Part shown: in pieces, positions 39,842-48,746 of the stretch
Position numbering within the stretch: position 1 is the first letter of the stretch
Layout: each line of letters starts with the position of its first letter
Program-made: the position numbers and the translations under genes
Notes under the pieces: model-generated
Database searches by the model: none
Seen by the model: the letters and a program-made list of their open reading frames with translations, nothing else
What the model was told of the DNA's origin: nothing
Source: Deltaproteobacteria bacterium
GTDB lineage: Bacteria; Desulfobacterota; Desulfobacteria; Desulfobacterales; JAHEIW01
Reading direction: 5' to 3'
Assembly: GCA_024639185.1 (NCBI GenBank)
Contig: JAHEIW010000004.1
Coordinates: 1-64,000, forward strand
Length of the DNA: 64,000 bases

Positions 39842-40055
39842 GAGCGTGTATTCGAAAATATTCTATTGCCTGGATCAGGGCAGAGTGTTAAACCCAAAAG
39901 CAGGAGGGCTCCTGGATTCTGTTTGCGTCACCCGATAAATACTGAATTATTCCAAGCCGAATGATGCTTTGGCTGTACCCGTCCTGCGTCTGATATTTTT
40001 GAAAATTATCGGCGGCTCCCGGTCGCAAACCATAAACGCAATTTGCGGGTTACCC

Positions 40056-40730
40056 ATGATTCGACTCACAAATTTGCATAAATCCTACACCATGGGCCGT
40101 AATCAGCTGCATGTATTAAAGGGCATTGATTTGCACGTTGCCGAAGGCGAGCTGGTATCGGTGATGGGATCCTCCGGATCCGGAAAATCCACCTTGCTAA
40201 ATGTCATCGGACTGCTCGACACTTACGATTCAGGTCAATACCAGCTGAACAATCAACCCATTCAAAACATGACCGAATCCCGGGCCGCGCAATTGCGCAA
40301 CCGATTTTTCGGTTTTGTTTTTCAATCCTTTAATTTAATTCCGTTTAAAAATGCGCAGGAAAACGTGGCGCTGCCGCTTTACTACCAGAAAATGGGCCGC
40401 AAAAAGCGCCTGCGGATGGCCATGGAGTATCTGGATAAAATGGGCATACGCGAGTGGGCCGATCATTTGCCGGGAGAATTATCCGGCGGCCAGCAGCAGC
40501 GATGTGCCATCGCCCGTGCCATGGTCACCAATCCTAAAGTCATTTTAGCCGACGAGCCCACCGGTGCGCTGGACACCGATACATCTTACGAAATGATGGC
40601 ATTGATGAAAAACATCAATCAAGAAGGCGTTACCATTATTATTGTTACCCACGAGCATGATATTTCAGACCGCACCGATCGGGTGATCCGGTTAAAAGAC
40701 GGTGTGATTGAAAATCATCAAAAACCCTGA
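40056..40730 (+). CDS. ABC transporter ATP-binding protein (MacB/LolD-like)
   Basis: [39 protein letters not shown]. Confidence 0.93.
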   Translation: MIRLTNLHKSYTMGRNQLHVLKGIDLHVAEGELVSVMGSSGSGKSTLLNVIGLLDTYDSGQYQLNNQPIQNMTESRAAQLRNRFFGFVFQSFNLIPFKNAQENVALPLYYQKMGRKKRLRMAMEYLDKMGIREWADHLPGELSGGQQQRCAIARAMVTNPKVILADEPTGALDTDTSYEMMALMKNINQEGVTIIIVTHEHDISDRTDRVIRLKDGVIENHQKP

Positions 40731-40741
40731 GTGCTAAAACG

Positions 40742-41977
40742 ATGCTGCATTTTATTGACCGACTCCAGGAGATTTACAGCACCATTCAGAAAAACAAGCT
40801 GCGAACGGTGTTAACCGGATTCAGCGTCGCCTGGGGCATTTTCATGCTCGTTTTGCTGCTGGGGTCCGGCACCGGTATCGAAAACGGAGTTAAAAACGAG
40901 TTTCGCAATGTGGCCACCAACAGTATCTGGGTTCATCCCGGGCAAACCAGCAAACCGTATAAAGGTCTTCAGCCAGGGCGGCAGATTGAATTTACCAATG
41001 CGGACTATGATGAGATCAAAGCCAACCTGGATGGGATTGAGCACCTTACGGCACGCTATTATCTGTGGAATACAAACCAGATCACCTACAAACAAGAATA
41101 CGGCGCCTTCAATATCATCGCTTTTCATCCGGATCACAAATTTCTGGAAAATACGATTTTAAGACAAGGCCGGCTGATTAATGAATTGGATATCAGGCGG
41201 ACCCGCAAAGTCGCCACCATCGGAACCCTGGTCAAAGAGCAACTGTTTAAGGATGAGCCCGCCGTTGGCAAATTTATCACCATCAATGGTGTGCCCTTTA
41301 AGGTCGTCGGGATTCATTTCGATGACGGCCGTGAAATGCATTTGCGGCTGATTTATCTGCCGGTGTCTACGGCCCAGAAGGTATTTGGCGGCGGCAATAA
41401 AATCCATGCGTACATGTTTACGGTCGGCACTGCCAGCGTCGAACAGGGCCAGACCATGGAAAAAGCGGTGCGCACCAAAATGGCCCAGCGGCACAACTTC
41501 TCTGCGGATGATCCCAAAGCACTCCGAGTATTTAATACCGTCGAACGTTTTCAGAAATTTGTGAATCTGTTTGGCGGCATTCGTATTTTTATCTGGATAA
41601 TCGGCATCGGGACGATTGTTGCCGGAATCGTCGGCATCAGCAACATCATGCTCATATCCGTTAAAGAACGAACAAGGGAGATTGGCATTCGCAAAGCGCT
41701 GGGTGCGACGCCGGGCTCCATTCTGGGAATGATTTTAACCGAATCGGTGCTGATCACGGCGGTGGCCGGATATATCGGCCTGGTGGCCGGGGTGGCGGTT
41801 GTCGAGCTGGCTGCCGCCTATCTTCCCAAGCTGGATTTGTTTCAGCATCCGGAAGTTGACTTCCGGGTTGCCATAGGAGCGCTGGTGTTGCTGGTGATGT
41901 CGGGAACGATCGCCGGATTCGTTCCGGCTCGCAGGGCTGCGTCTATACTACCAGTCGAAGCCCTAAGAGATGAGTAA
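40742..41977 (+). CDS. ABC transporter permease (MacB-like)
   Basis: N-terminal TM, MacB-PCD-like region, GISNIMLISVKERTREIGIRKALGAT. Confidence 0.92.
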   Translation: MLHFIDRLQEIYSTIQKNKLRTVLTGFSVAWGIFMLVLLLGSGTGIENGVKNEFRNVATNSIWVHPGQTSKPYKGLQPGRQIEFTNADYDEIKANLDGIEHLTARYYLWNTNQITYKQEYGAFNIIAFHPDHKFLENTILRQGRLINELDIRRTRKVATIGTLVKEQLFKDEPAVGKFITINGVPFKVVGIHFDDGREMHLRLIYLPVSTAQKVFGGGNKIHAYMFTVGTASVEQGQTMEKAVRTKMAQRHNFSADDPKALRVFNTVERFQKFVNLFGGIRIFIWIIGIGTIVAGIVGISNIMLISVKERTREIGIRKALGATPGSILGMILTESVLITAVAGYIGLVAGVAVVELAAAYLPKLDLFQHPEVDFRVAIGALVLLVMSGTIAGFVPARRAASILPVEALRDE

Positions 41978-42121
41978 AAACTGGTTTAAAACAGTCATGT
42001 CTTGCCCGATAGCATTGTTAAAATCCGCTTCAAAATACTCGCGTACTAGCGTGTACGCTCCACTTTTAAAGCGAATTTCGCCTCGCTCTCGAACAAGATC
42101 TAACAATTTTAATCCAGTTTT
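41977..42121. repeat. 145-bp long imperfect palindrome
   Basis: AAAACTGGTTTAAAA (41977-41991)/TTTTAATCCAGTTTT (42107-42121); centre GCGTAC-TAGCGT-GTACGC; partially paired arms between. Confidence 0.7.
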
Positions 42122-42174
42122 ACCCATTTAACAATTAAGGTTTGGCCGATTCTAAAACGATAAAAAGTTGCGCT

Positions 42175-42247
42175 CGTTGGGCCAGTTGAGCCGGTATAAA
42201 GAGTAATACTAAATGATATTTAGCTACACGGGCCAACGGGCTCAACC
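42175..42247. repeat. interleaved inverted repeats, same topology as 27570-27663
   Basis: CGTTGGGCC...GGGCCAACG (8/9) crossing GTTGAGCC...GGCTCAAC (8/8). Confidence 0.5.
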
Positions 42248-42289
42248 GGCAAACGGGCACAAAACATTTTACGTACAGCGGAAAATGAG

Positions 42290-43558
42290 ATGATATTTGA
42301 TCGCGATAGCTGGCATGAAATATTCAGCACCCTGAAGAAAAACAAACTGCGATCGTTTATGACGGCATTCGGGGTCTTCTGGGGCATTTTCATGCTGATC
42401 GTCATGCTGGGCGCCGGAAATGGGCTCCACAACGGCGCCATGAATGAGTTTAACCGCTTGGCCAGCAACAGCGTTTTTGTCTGGACCCGGACAACGACTA
42501 TTCCTTACAAAGGCTTTCCCCGCGGGCGCAAATTCTATTTTAACAATGACGACATCAAAGCCCTGCGGCAGCAAATCCCTATGATCGAACACATCGCGCC
42601 GCGCAATCAACTGGGCGGGCACCGCGGAGTCGCCAATGTAACCCGGGAGCTGAAAGACGGTGCTTTTGCCATTAACGGTGATTACCCGGAAATCATTCAC
42701 ATCAAACTGATGGATATTGCAGCCGGACGATTTCTCAATCACCTGGACTTAAATGAAAAACGCAAAGTTGCGGTCATCGGTTCGCGGGTCGTTGAAGTTT
42801 TGTTTGAGCCCGCCGAGGACCCCATCGGGCAGAATATCGAGGTCAAAGGCGTTTATTTTAAGGTCATCGGTGTTTTTAAATCCAAAGGGGAAGGCGATGA
42901 GGCTGATGAAGACATGCAGACCGTTTTCATACCGTTTACAACCTTCCAGCAGGTATTTAATTACGGCAACCGTGTCAGCTGGTTTTCGCTGACCTCGACA
43001 AAGGGTGTGGCGGCATCTGAGGTCGAGCGCCGGGCCGTGGCCCTGCTGGCCGAACGGCACCAGGTATCGCCTGACGATGCCCCGGCATTTGGCCGCTACA
43101 ATACCGAAAGAGAATTCAATCAAATGCTAGACCTGTTTAGTGGGATTAATTTTTTAACTTGGTTTGTGGGCATTTTCACCTTAATCGCCGGTGTGATCGG
43201 CGTCAGCAATATTATGCTGATTGTGGTTAAAGAACGCACCAAAGAAATCGGTATTAGGCGGGCCATCGGTGCCACCCCCATTGGGATCGTGGGGCAAATC
43301 GTGCTCGAATCCATTTTACTGACCACCGTTGCCGGGTATTTTGGCCTGGTAGCGGCGGTGGGTGCGGTTGAATTTGTTGCCAAAGCTTTACAGAAAAGCG
43401 GATCGCGGGCTGAATTTTTTAAAAATCCGGAAGTCGACTTGACCATTGCCGTGATCGCACTGGGTATTCTCATCTTATCCGGGGCGCTGGCAGGCTTGAT
43501 TCCCGGTAAGCGTGCGATTGGGATTAGACCGGTTGAAGCGATTAGAGTAGAACAATAA
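42290..43558 (+). CDS. ABC transporter permease (MacB-like)
   Basis: GVSNIMLIVVKERTKEIGIRRAIGATP; paralogue of 40742-41977. Confidence 0.92.
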   Translation: MIFDRDSWHEIFSTLKKNKLRSFMTAFGVFWGIFMLIVMLGAGNGLHNGAMNEFNRLASNSVFVWTRTTTIPYKGFPRGRKFYFNNDDIKALRQQIPMIEHIAPRNQLGGHRGVANVTRELKDGAFAINGDYPEIIHIKLMDIAAGRFLNHLDLNEKRKVAVIGSRVVEVLFEPAEDPIGQNIEVKGVYFKVIGVFKSKGEGDEADEDMQTVFIPFTTFQQVFNYGNRVSWFSLTSTKGVAASEVERRAVALLAERHQVSPDDAPAFGRYNTEREFNQMLDLFSGINFLTWFVGIFTLIAGVIGVSNIMLIVVKERTKEIGIRRAIGATPIGIVGQIVLESILLTTVAGYFGLVAAVGAVEFVAKALQKSGSRAEFFKNPEVDLTIAVIALGILILSGALAGLIPGKRAIGIRPVEAIRVEQ

Positions 43559-43576
43559 ACGGCGGAAAACAGGACC

Positions 43577-44671
43577 ATGAAAACACTGCTTAAGATTATA
43601 GTCGGATTGGTTATTCTGGCGGTTTTTGCCGGAACACTGGCATTTTTGTACAACAAGTCCCGCAAAAAGACCGTTTTTTTTAAAACGGCAACGCCGCTGA
43701 TGACCACTATCATCAAAAAGGCGGTGGCCACCGGCTCGATTGTGCCCCGCAAGGAAATCGAGATCAAACCCCAGGTCTCCGGAGTGGTTAAAAAAATCCA
43801 CGTTGAGGCCGGCGACCGGGTCAAAGAGGGTGATTTGCTCGCCAAAGTTGAGATTATTCCCAACCTGGTGAATTTAAATAAAGCCGAATCGCGCCTCAAG
43901 ATCGCCCGAATCCAACTGGCGGATACCCAAAGATCATGCGACCGCCGCCGCAAACTGTTTAAAAAAGGAATTATTGCCGAGTCTGAATTGCAGCAATATG
44001 AAGTGGCCTACGACAGCGCCCGAGAAGAACTGGTCGCCGCCGAAACCAATCTGGAGTTGGTCAAGGAAGGCATTGCCAAAACCATGGGAACGACCACCAA
44101 TACCCTCATTCGATCCACCATTGATGGCATGGTGCTGGATGTACCGGTGGAAGTCGGCAAATTTGTCATCGAAACCAACAATTTTAATGCGGGCACCACC
44201 ATTGCCTCGGTGGCTGACATGGGTGAGATGATTTTCGAGGGTCAGGTCGATGAATCCGAAGTGGGCAAAATCAAGCCGGGCATGGATTTGATCCTGACAG
44301 TCGGCGCCATTGAACAAGAAGCCTTTGATGCAACACTGGAATATATCTCACCCAAGGGGGTGGAGGAAAAAGGTGCTATTCAATTTGAAGTCAGGGCCAA
44401 TGTAAAGCTCAAAAAATCACATTTTTTAAGAGCGGGCTACAGCGCCAATGCCGATATTGTGCTGGATCGCAGGGATAATGTACTGGCCATCAATGAAAGC
44501 CTGTTGCAGTTTGACGGCGACAGGCCCTTTGTGGAAGTGGCCAGCGGGCGGCAGCAGTTTGAAAAACGCCGCATTCAAACCGGGCTGTCTGACGGCATCA
44601 ACATCGAGATTATCTCCGGATTAGAAAAAGCCGATAAAATCAAGATCTGGGATAAACCCATAAAAAAATAA
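43577..44671 (+). CDS. efflux periplasmic adaptor (HlyD/MacA family)
   Basis: IVPRKEIEIKPQVSGVVKKIHVEAGDRVKEGDLLAKVE lipoyl-like, hairpin and barrel regions. Confidence 0.9.
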   Translation: MKTLLKIIVGLVILAVFAGTLAFLYNKSRKKTVFFKTATPLMTTIIKKAVATGSIVPRKEIEIKPQVSGVVKKIHVEAGDRVKEGDLLAKVEIIPNLVNLNKAESRLKIARIQLADTQRSCDRRRKLFKKGIIAESELQQYEVAYDSAREELVAAETNLELVKEGIAKTMGTTTNTLIRSTIDGMVLDVPVEVGKFVIETNNFNAGTTIASVADMGEMIFEGQVDESEVGKIKPGMDLILTVGAIEQEAFDATLEYISPKGVEEKGAIQFEVRANVKLKKSHFLRAGYSANADIVLDRRDNVLAINESLLQFDGDRPFVEVASGRQQFEKRRIQTGLSDGINIEIISGLEKADKIKIWDKPIKK

Positions 44672-44877
44672 ACCCACTCCGCAGACATTTATCGTCTTTT
44701 CTGCGAGCGTATTATTGGCATTTATTGCCGATTGAAATGACAATATTTGTAATTTTCCCGCCTTTTGATTTTTCTGAAGATCTTTATCCTTTCGTAATCA
44801 CACAATAAAATTAAAGTTTAGCTTGATGGTATAATTTTTGCTCCTAATTCATGTCAGCTTTGTTTTCGAGGTGAATT

Positions 44878-45111
44878 ATGAATAAAAATAGATTGCTGGG
44901 TATCGGTCTGACATTTCTGATAATTGCGTTTATTTTTATTCAACCCGCCTATGTCGGTCCGGGCAGTAAAATTGCCAAGGCCGTCCTGTCCTCATTCTGG
45001 GGCCTGCTTTTTTCAATCGTATTTACCTTCACGTGCTTGCCTCTGTCCATATACCAGTATATTATCGGCACACGGCAAGAGCAGCAGCTGCTGAAAAACC
45101 TGCGCAATTAA
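44878..45111 (+). CDS. hypothetical small membrane protein
   Basis: 77-aa ORF with two hydrophobic segments; SD gaggtg. Confidence 0.6.
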   Translation: MNKNRLLGIGLTFLIIAFIFIQPAYVGPGSKIAKAVLSSFWGLLFSIVFTFTCLPLSIYQYIIGTRQEQQLLKNLRN

Positions 45112-45128
45112 ATAAAACAAAAAAATTG

Positions 45129-45172
45129 TTGACAAAAGATTTATTTGTTTTATAATTCGAAATATGTCGAAT
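45129..45172 (+). promoter_or_regulatory. arsR promoter with overlapping operator
   Basis: TTGACA-N16-TATAAT (45129-45156); operator ATTCGA-N6-TCGAAT (45155-45172) spanning the ATG. Confidence 0.65.
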
Positions 45173-45478
45173 AATGAAAAAAAGTTCAAGCGCTACGCCG
45201 CCATTTTCAAGGCGCTGTCCAATCCCAACCGCCTGAAAATTTTCTTTAGTCTGGCCACCTGCTGTAAACCGGGCACCATCGGTATATTTGAACCTGACAA
45301 CACCGCCTGCGTGGGTGATATCGGTAAGGACCTGGATATCGTTCCATCTACGGTTTCGCATCATATCAAAGAGTTACGACTGGCTGGATTAATTAAAACC
45401 CAGCGCAAGGGGCAGAACATAGAGTGCTGGGTAGATCCAGAAATACTGGAGGAGCTGAAATATTTTTTTTCGTTTTAG
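45164..45478 (+). CDS. ArsR/SmtB-family transcriptional regulator
   Basis: FKALSNPNRLKIFFSLATCC, DLDIVPSTVSHHIKELRLAGLI. Confidence 0.9.
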   Translation: MSNNEKKFKRYAAIFKALSNPNRLKIFFSLATCCKPGTIGIFEPDNTACVGDIGKDLDIVPSTVSHHIKELRLAGLIKTQRKGQNIECWVDPEILEELKYFFSF

Positions 45479-45506
45479 CCGCGAGTGCTATTTTTTTGGG
45501 ACAAAT

Positions 45507-45524
45507 ATTCGATAGTTGTCGAAA
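45507..45524 (+). promoter_or_regulatory. second predicted ArsR-type operator, upstream of arsM-like gene
   Basis: ATTCGA-TAGTTG-TCGAAA, same half-sites and N6 spacer as 45155-45172. Confidence 0.6.
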
Positions 45525-45549
45525 TACAAAAACATGGAGGGTAATGTAA

Positions 45550-46353
45550 ATGGAAACAAAAAATTCAGACCAAATTCGCCAGGCAGTCAGAAGCCGATAC
45601 GGTGAAATTGCCAAACAAAAAGGGTCCGGTTGCGGCTGCAGCACTCAATCATCCTGCTGCGGATCGGCCCCGGTATCCATTGAAACCATGTCGCAGGCTT
45701 TCGGGTATACCAAAGAGCAGCTGGACAGTGTTCCCGAAGGCGCCAACATGGGACTGGGCTGCGGCAATCCCCAGGCAATAGCTTCATTGAAGGAAGGCGA
45801 GACGGTATTGGACCTGGGCAGCGGCGGTGGCTTCGATTGTTTTTTGGCGGCCAAATCGGTGGGGAAATCCGGCCGTATTATTGGTGTGGACATGACGGCC
45901 GACATGGTCAGCAAGGCGCGCCAAAATGCCGAAAAACTGGGCGCTGATAATGTTGAGTTCCGGCTGGGTGAGATTGAGCACCTGCCGGTATCCGATGCCA
46001 GTGTAGATGTGATTATCTCCAACTGCGTCATCAATCTTTCTCCTGATAAAATGAATGTCTTCCGGGAAGCCTTGCGGGTGCTCAAACCCGGTGGGCGCCT
46101 GGCGGTTCTGGATGTGGTGGCCCTGCAAACCCTGCCGCTTGAAATCAAAAACGATATAGCGCTGATATCCGGTTGCGTCGGGGGCACCGCAGAAATCGAA
46201 GTTATCAAAACGTTGCTCACCGAAGCCGGCTTTGAAGATATCAAGATACAACCCAAGGCTGAGAGCCGTGACAGTATCCGGGAGTGGTTTCCGGGAAAGA
46301 ATCTGGAAGAATATGTGGCCTCGGCCACGATTGAGGCAAAAAGACCGCTATAA
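45550..46353 (+). CDS. arsM: arsenite methyltransferase (ArsM-like SAM-dependent methyltransferase)
   Basis: VPEGANMGLGCGNPQAIASLKEGETVLDLGSGGGFDCFLAA; SNCVINLSPDK. Confidence 0.88.
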   Translation: METKNSDQIRQAVRSRYGEIAKQKGSGCGCSTQSSCCGSAPVSIETMSQAFGYTKEQLDSVPEGANMGLGCGNPQAIASLKEGETVLDLGSGGGFDCFLAAKSVGKSGRIIGVDMTADMVSKARQNAEKLGADNVEFRLGEIEHLPVSDASVDVIISNCVINLSPDKMNVFREALRVLKPGGRLAVLDVVALQTLPLEIKNDIALISGCVGGTAEIEVIKTLLTEAGFEDIKIQPKAESRDSIREWFPGKNLEEYVASATIEAKRPL

Positions 46354-46500
46354 GTCTCACGCAAACCCGCCCGCCTCGCCTGCCCTCGGCCATGAGCTCA
46401 GGGTCGAATGACTCGGGCCGAATGGAGCGGCTCGCGATGGCGGGCGTGGGACGCAAAGTCGCAAAGAAAAGCTAAATAAAAAGGTTTAGGAGAATAGAAA

Positions 46501-47043
46501 TTGAATACAATAAAAGTGTCTCCGGAAATTATGTTGCCGGAAGGAGATGAGTGGATAGCGCGTGTCAGGGAAAAAGCCTTTGAAAATATGAAACGCTATG
46601 ACGGCTGTGCGCAGGTGATTGTAGATGCCTTCATGCAGGAATGGGGCATACACGATCCCCTGGTAACGCGATCCGCCACCGCCTTTTTAGGCGGCATGCT
46701 GTCCTCCTATACCTGTGGTGTGCACGTGGCGGGTTTGATGGTCCTGGGGATGATAATCGGTCGCGAAAACATCGAAGAAGGCCTGGACGGGGTTTTTCCC
46801 ATCGCCATTCCAGGGCAGGAACTCGTCGGGCGGCTGAATGCTAAAATCGGCAGCCATTCCTGTAAAGAGTTGACCGGTGTAGATTTTACAGATCTTGACG
46901 CTGCGCTGGCGTTTCATGCATCAAAGGAGCATGAACGCTGCTTTACCCGCGTGGCCGACGGCGCAGAACAAATCGCGCTGTTTATCAAAGAGCTCGACCA
47001 AAAAGGTGAGTTGTTCAGTTCGAATAATTTTTCATTGGAGTAA
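46501..47043 (+). CDS. C_GCAxxG_C_C-like family redox protein
   Basis: DGCAQVIVDAF, GGMLSSYTCGVHVAGLMVLGM; conserved Cys spacing; TTG start. Confidence 0.6.
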   Translation: MNTIKVSPEIMLPEGDEWIARVREKAFENMKRYDGCAQVIVDAFMQEWGIHDPLVTRSATAFLGGMLSSYTCGVHVAGLMVLGMIIGRENIEEGLDGVFPIAIPGQELVGRLNAKIGSHSCKELTGVDFTDLDAALAFHASKEHERCFTRVADGAEQIALFIKELDQKGELFSSNNFSLE

Positions 47044-47161
47044 TGGAGTAATTGGATAAGCGATTGCGGATTGCAGATTGTAATATCAGACGTAATGCAT
47101 TTTTAAAACCCGAAATCTTGTTAGCTCAAGCACTATAACCATTTTAAGGAGGTACCAGCAA

Positions 47162-47497
47162 ATGAAATCCTTTACCAAAGGTTTGGAAACAGAAACCCAA
47201 TTACTCGTTGCTATAGGCGCGGCGGTGGCTTCGGGCTGCATTCCCTGTCTGGAAAGCATTACCGGAATGGCTCGTGCTGAAAATATCGATGAAAAAAAGA
47301 TGCGGGCGGCTGCCATTATCGGCCAGTTCGTCAAAGACCAGCCGGCGGGTCATATGAAGGCCAAATCAGATGAGCTTTTGGGAACTCATCTCCAGTCGGC
47401 GTCAAATCAAGTCGAGTGCCCGGCGGAATCAAAGAAGACACCAGCGGCACCTAATGAAGACAGCAATGATGCCGGAAGGGCATGCAATTGCTCATAA
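47162..47497 (+). CDS. AhpD/carboxymuconolactone decarboxylase-like protein with CxxC
   Basis: ETQLLVAIGAAVASGCIPCLESI; SD aaggagg. Confidence 0.65.
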   Translation: MKSFTKGLETETQLLVAIGAAVASGCIPCLESITGMARAENIDEKKMRAAAIIGQFVKDQPAGHMKAKSDELLGTHLQSASNQVECPAESKKTPAAPNEDSNDAGRACNCS

Positions 47498-47563
47498 CCA
47501 TGCCCCATAGGCTATACGGATAAAGCTGAGTGGACCTCTGCTTTTAAAAATTCTGCGTTTGAA

Positions 47564-47806
47564 TTAACCCACAATGCGCAAAGCCAGATAGGGCACCAGG
47601 TTGAGCATGACAACCGCTGTTTTAAAAATGGCCATGCCGCTGTAATGAATGGCATCAAACTTTTCAACAGAGATCTTAAACCATTTACTGTGAAGACCAT
47701 ACATCCAATCGTGGGCACCGATAAAAAAGAAAAGCCACAAAAGCAATAACCCCCAGTTTATAACGGTACACCAAGCCAGCATGCCACGCACTACTTCTAG
47801 TGTCAT
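47564..47806 (-). CDS. small integral membrane protein (DUF6868-like)
   Basis: MTLEVVRGMLAWCTVINWGLLLLWLFFFIGAHDWMYGLHSKWFKIS. Confidence 0.6.
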   Translation of the reverse strand: MTLEVVRGMLAWCTVINWGLLLLWLFFFIGAHDWMYGLHSKWFKISVEKFDAIHYSGMAIFKTAVVMLNLVPYLALRIVG

Positions 47807-48088
47807 TTTTCTTCTCCTTTGGTTCAGAAATTTCAGCCTTAAAGACATTTATGTTGTTTTAAACCCAAAACGCAAATGATTATTTCTGATCAAGCAACAA
47901 GATGGCCATCATACCTGCTAAATGCCCCAGATAGGGGTTATTTCCCGCATTAATCGCAGCCTTAATTTTTTTGCCTATAATCAATAAACCATTTAATATC
48001 AATATATTATAGAATTCATTCATCCAATTTCCCACGCTGGCAGGAAACTTGCGTCGGTTATAACCGAAACTTAAACAGGAAAAAACAA

Positions 48089-48703
48089 ATGTCGCGTTAT
48101 ATTGAAAGAAGAGCTGGAGCGCGCGTTGCGTTTAAGTCTCCGCTTAAATTAAAAAATTTAAAAAGCGGCACATTTAGCAATGCCCGTATGGTGAACTATT
48201 GCGATAATGGTTTGTATTTTGAGTCCAACAGTATCCTGGCAGAGGACACCGAGATCATCCTGGGGATCGAAAATTCACCCTATTCAAATGGTTCGGATGT
48301 CATTGACGTGTATCGGGCGAGAATCCTGTGGCGGAAACGTGTTCAATCCAATTTTTACAATTACGGCTATGGCGCCCAATTATTAGCGGATTCGAGTGAA
48401 AATATGGACGTCAACGGTGGCCGGAATATGAGAAAACACCCCAGATGGACCTGTAACCAAGCGGTCTGTTTTCTTTCGCACAATCAACAGCATCAGGGTG
48501 TCGTGAAAAATGTTTGCCCCAACGGCCTTTTTATTGAAACCCCTGAGGCCCTGTCTGTGGGTCAAACCATAGAATTGAAGCTACCAGACCACAAAACGGA
48601 TTCGATGAAGTTGCTGATCGGTGAAATCGTGCGGACAGGCCCGGGTGGTGTTGGCATCCGAGTAAGCAAAATTTGTGATGCAAATGGGCAAAAGTCCACT
48701 TGA
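48089..48703 (+). CDS. tandem PilZ-domain protein
   Basis: Two PilZ-like units: ERRAGARVAFKSPLKL..., RKHPRWTCNQAVCFL...GVVKNVCPNGLFIET. Confidence 0.7.
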   Translation: MSRYIERRAGARVAFKSPLKLKNLKSGTFSNARMVNYCDNGLYFESNSILAEDTEIILGIENSPYSNGSDVIDVYRARILWRKRVQSNFYNYGYGAQLLADSSENMDVNGGRNMRKHPRWTCNQAVCFLSHNQQHQGVVKNVCPNGLFIETPEALSVGQTIELKLPDHKTDSMKLLIGEIVRTGPGGVGIRVSKICDANGQKST

Positions 48704-48746
48704 GCGCCTCAGCAAGTTAATCTGCTGCTATTGCCCGGCTGGAATT

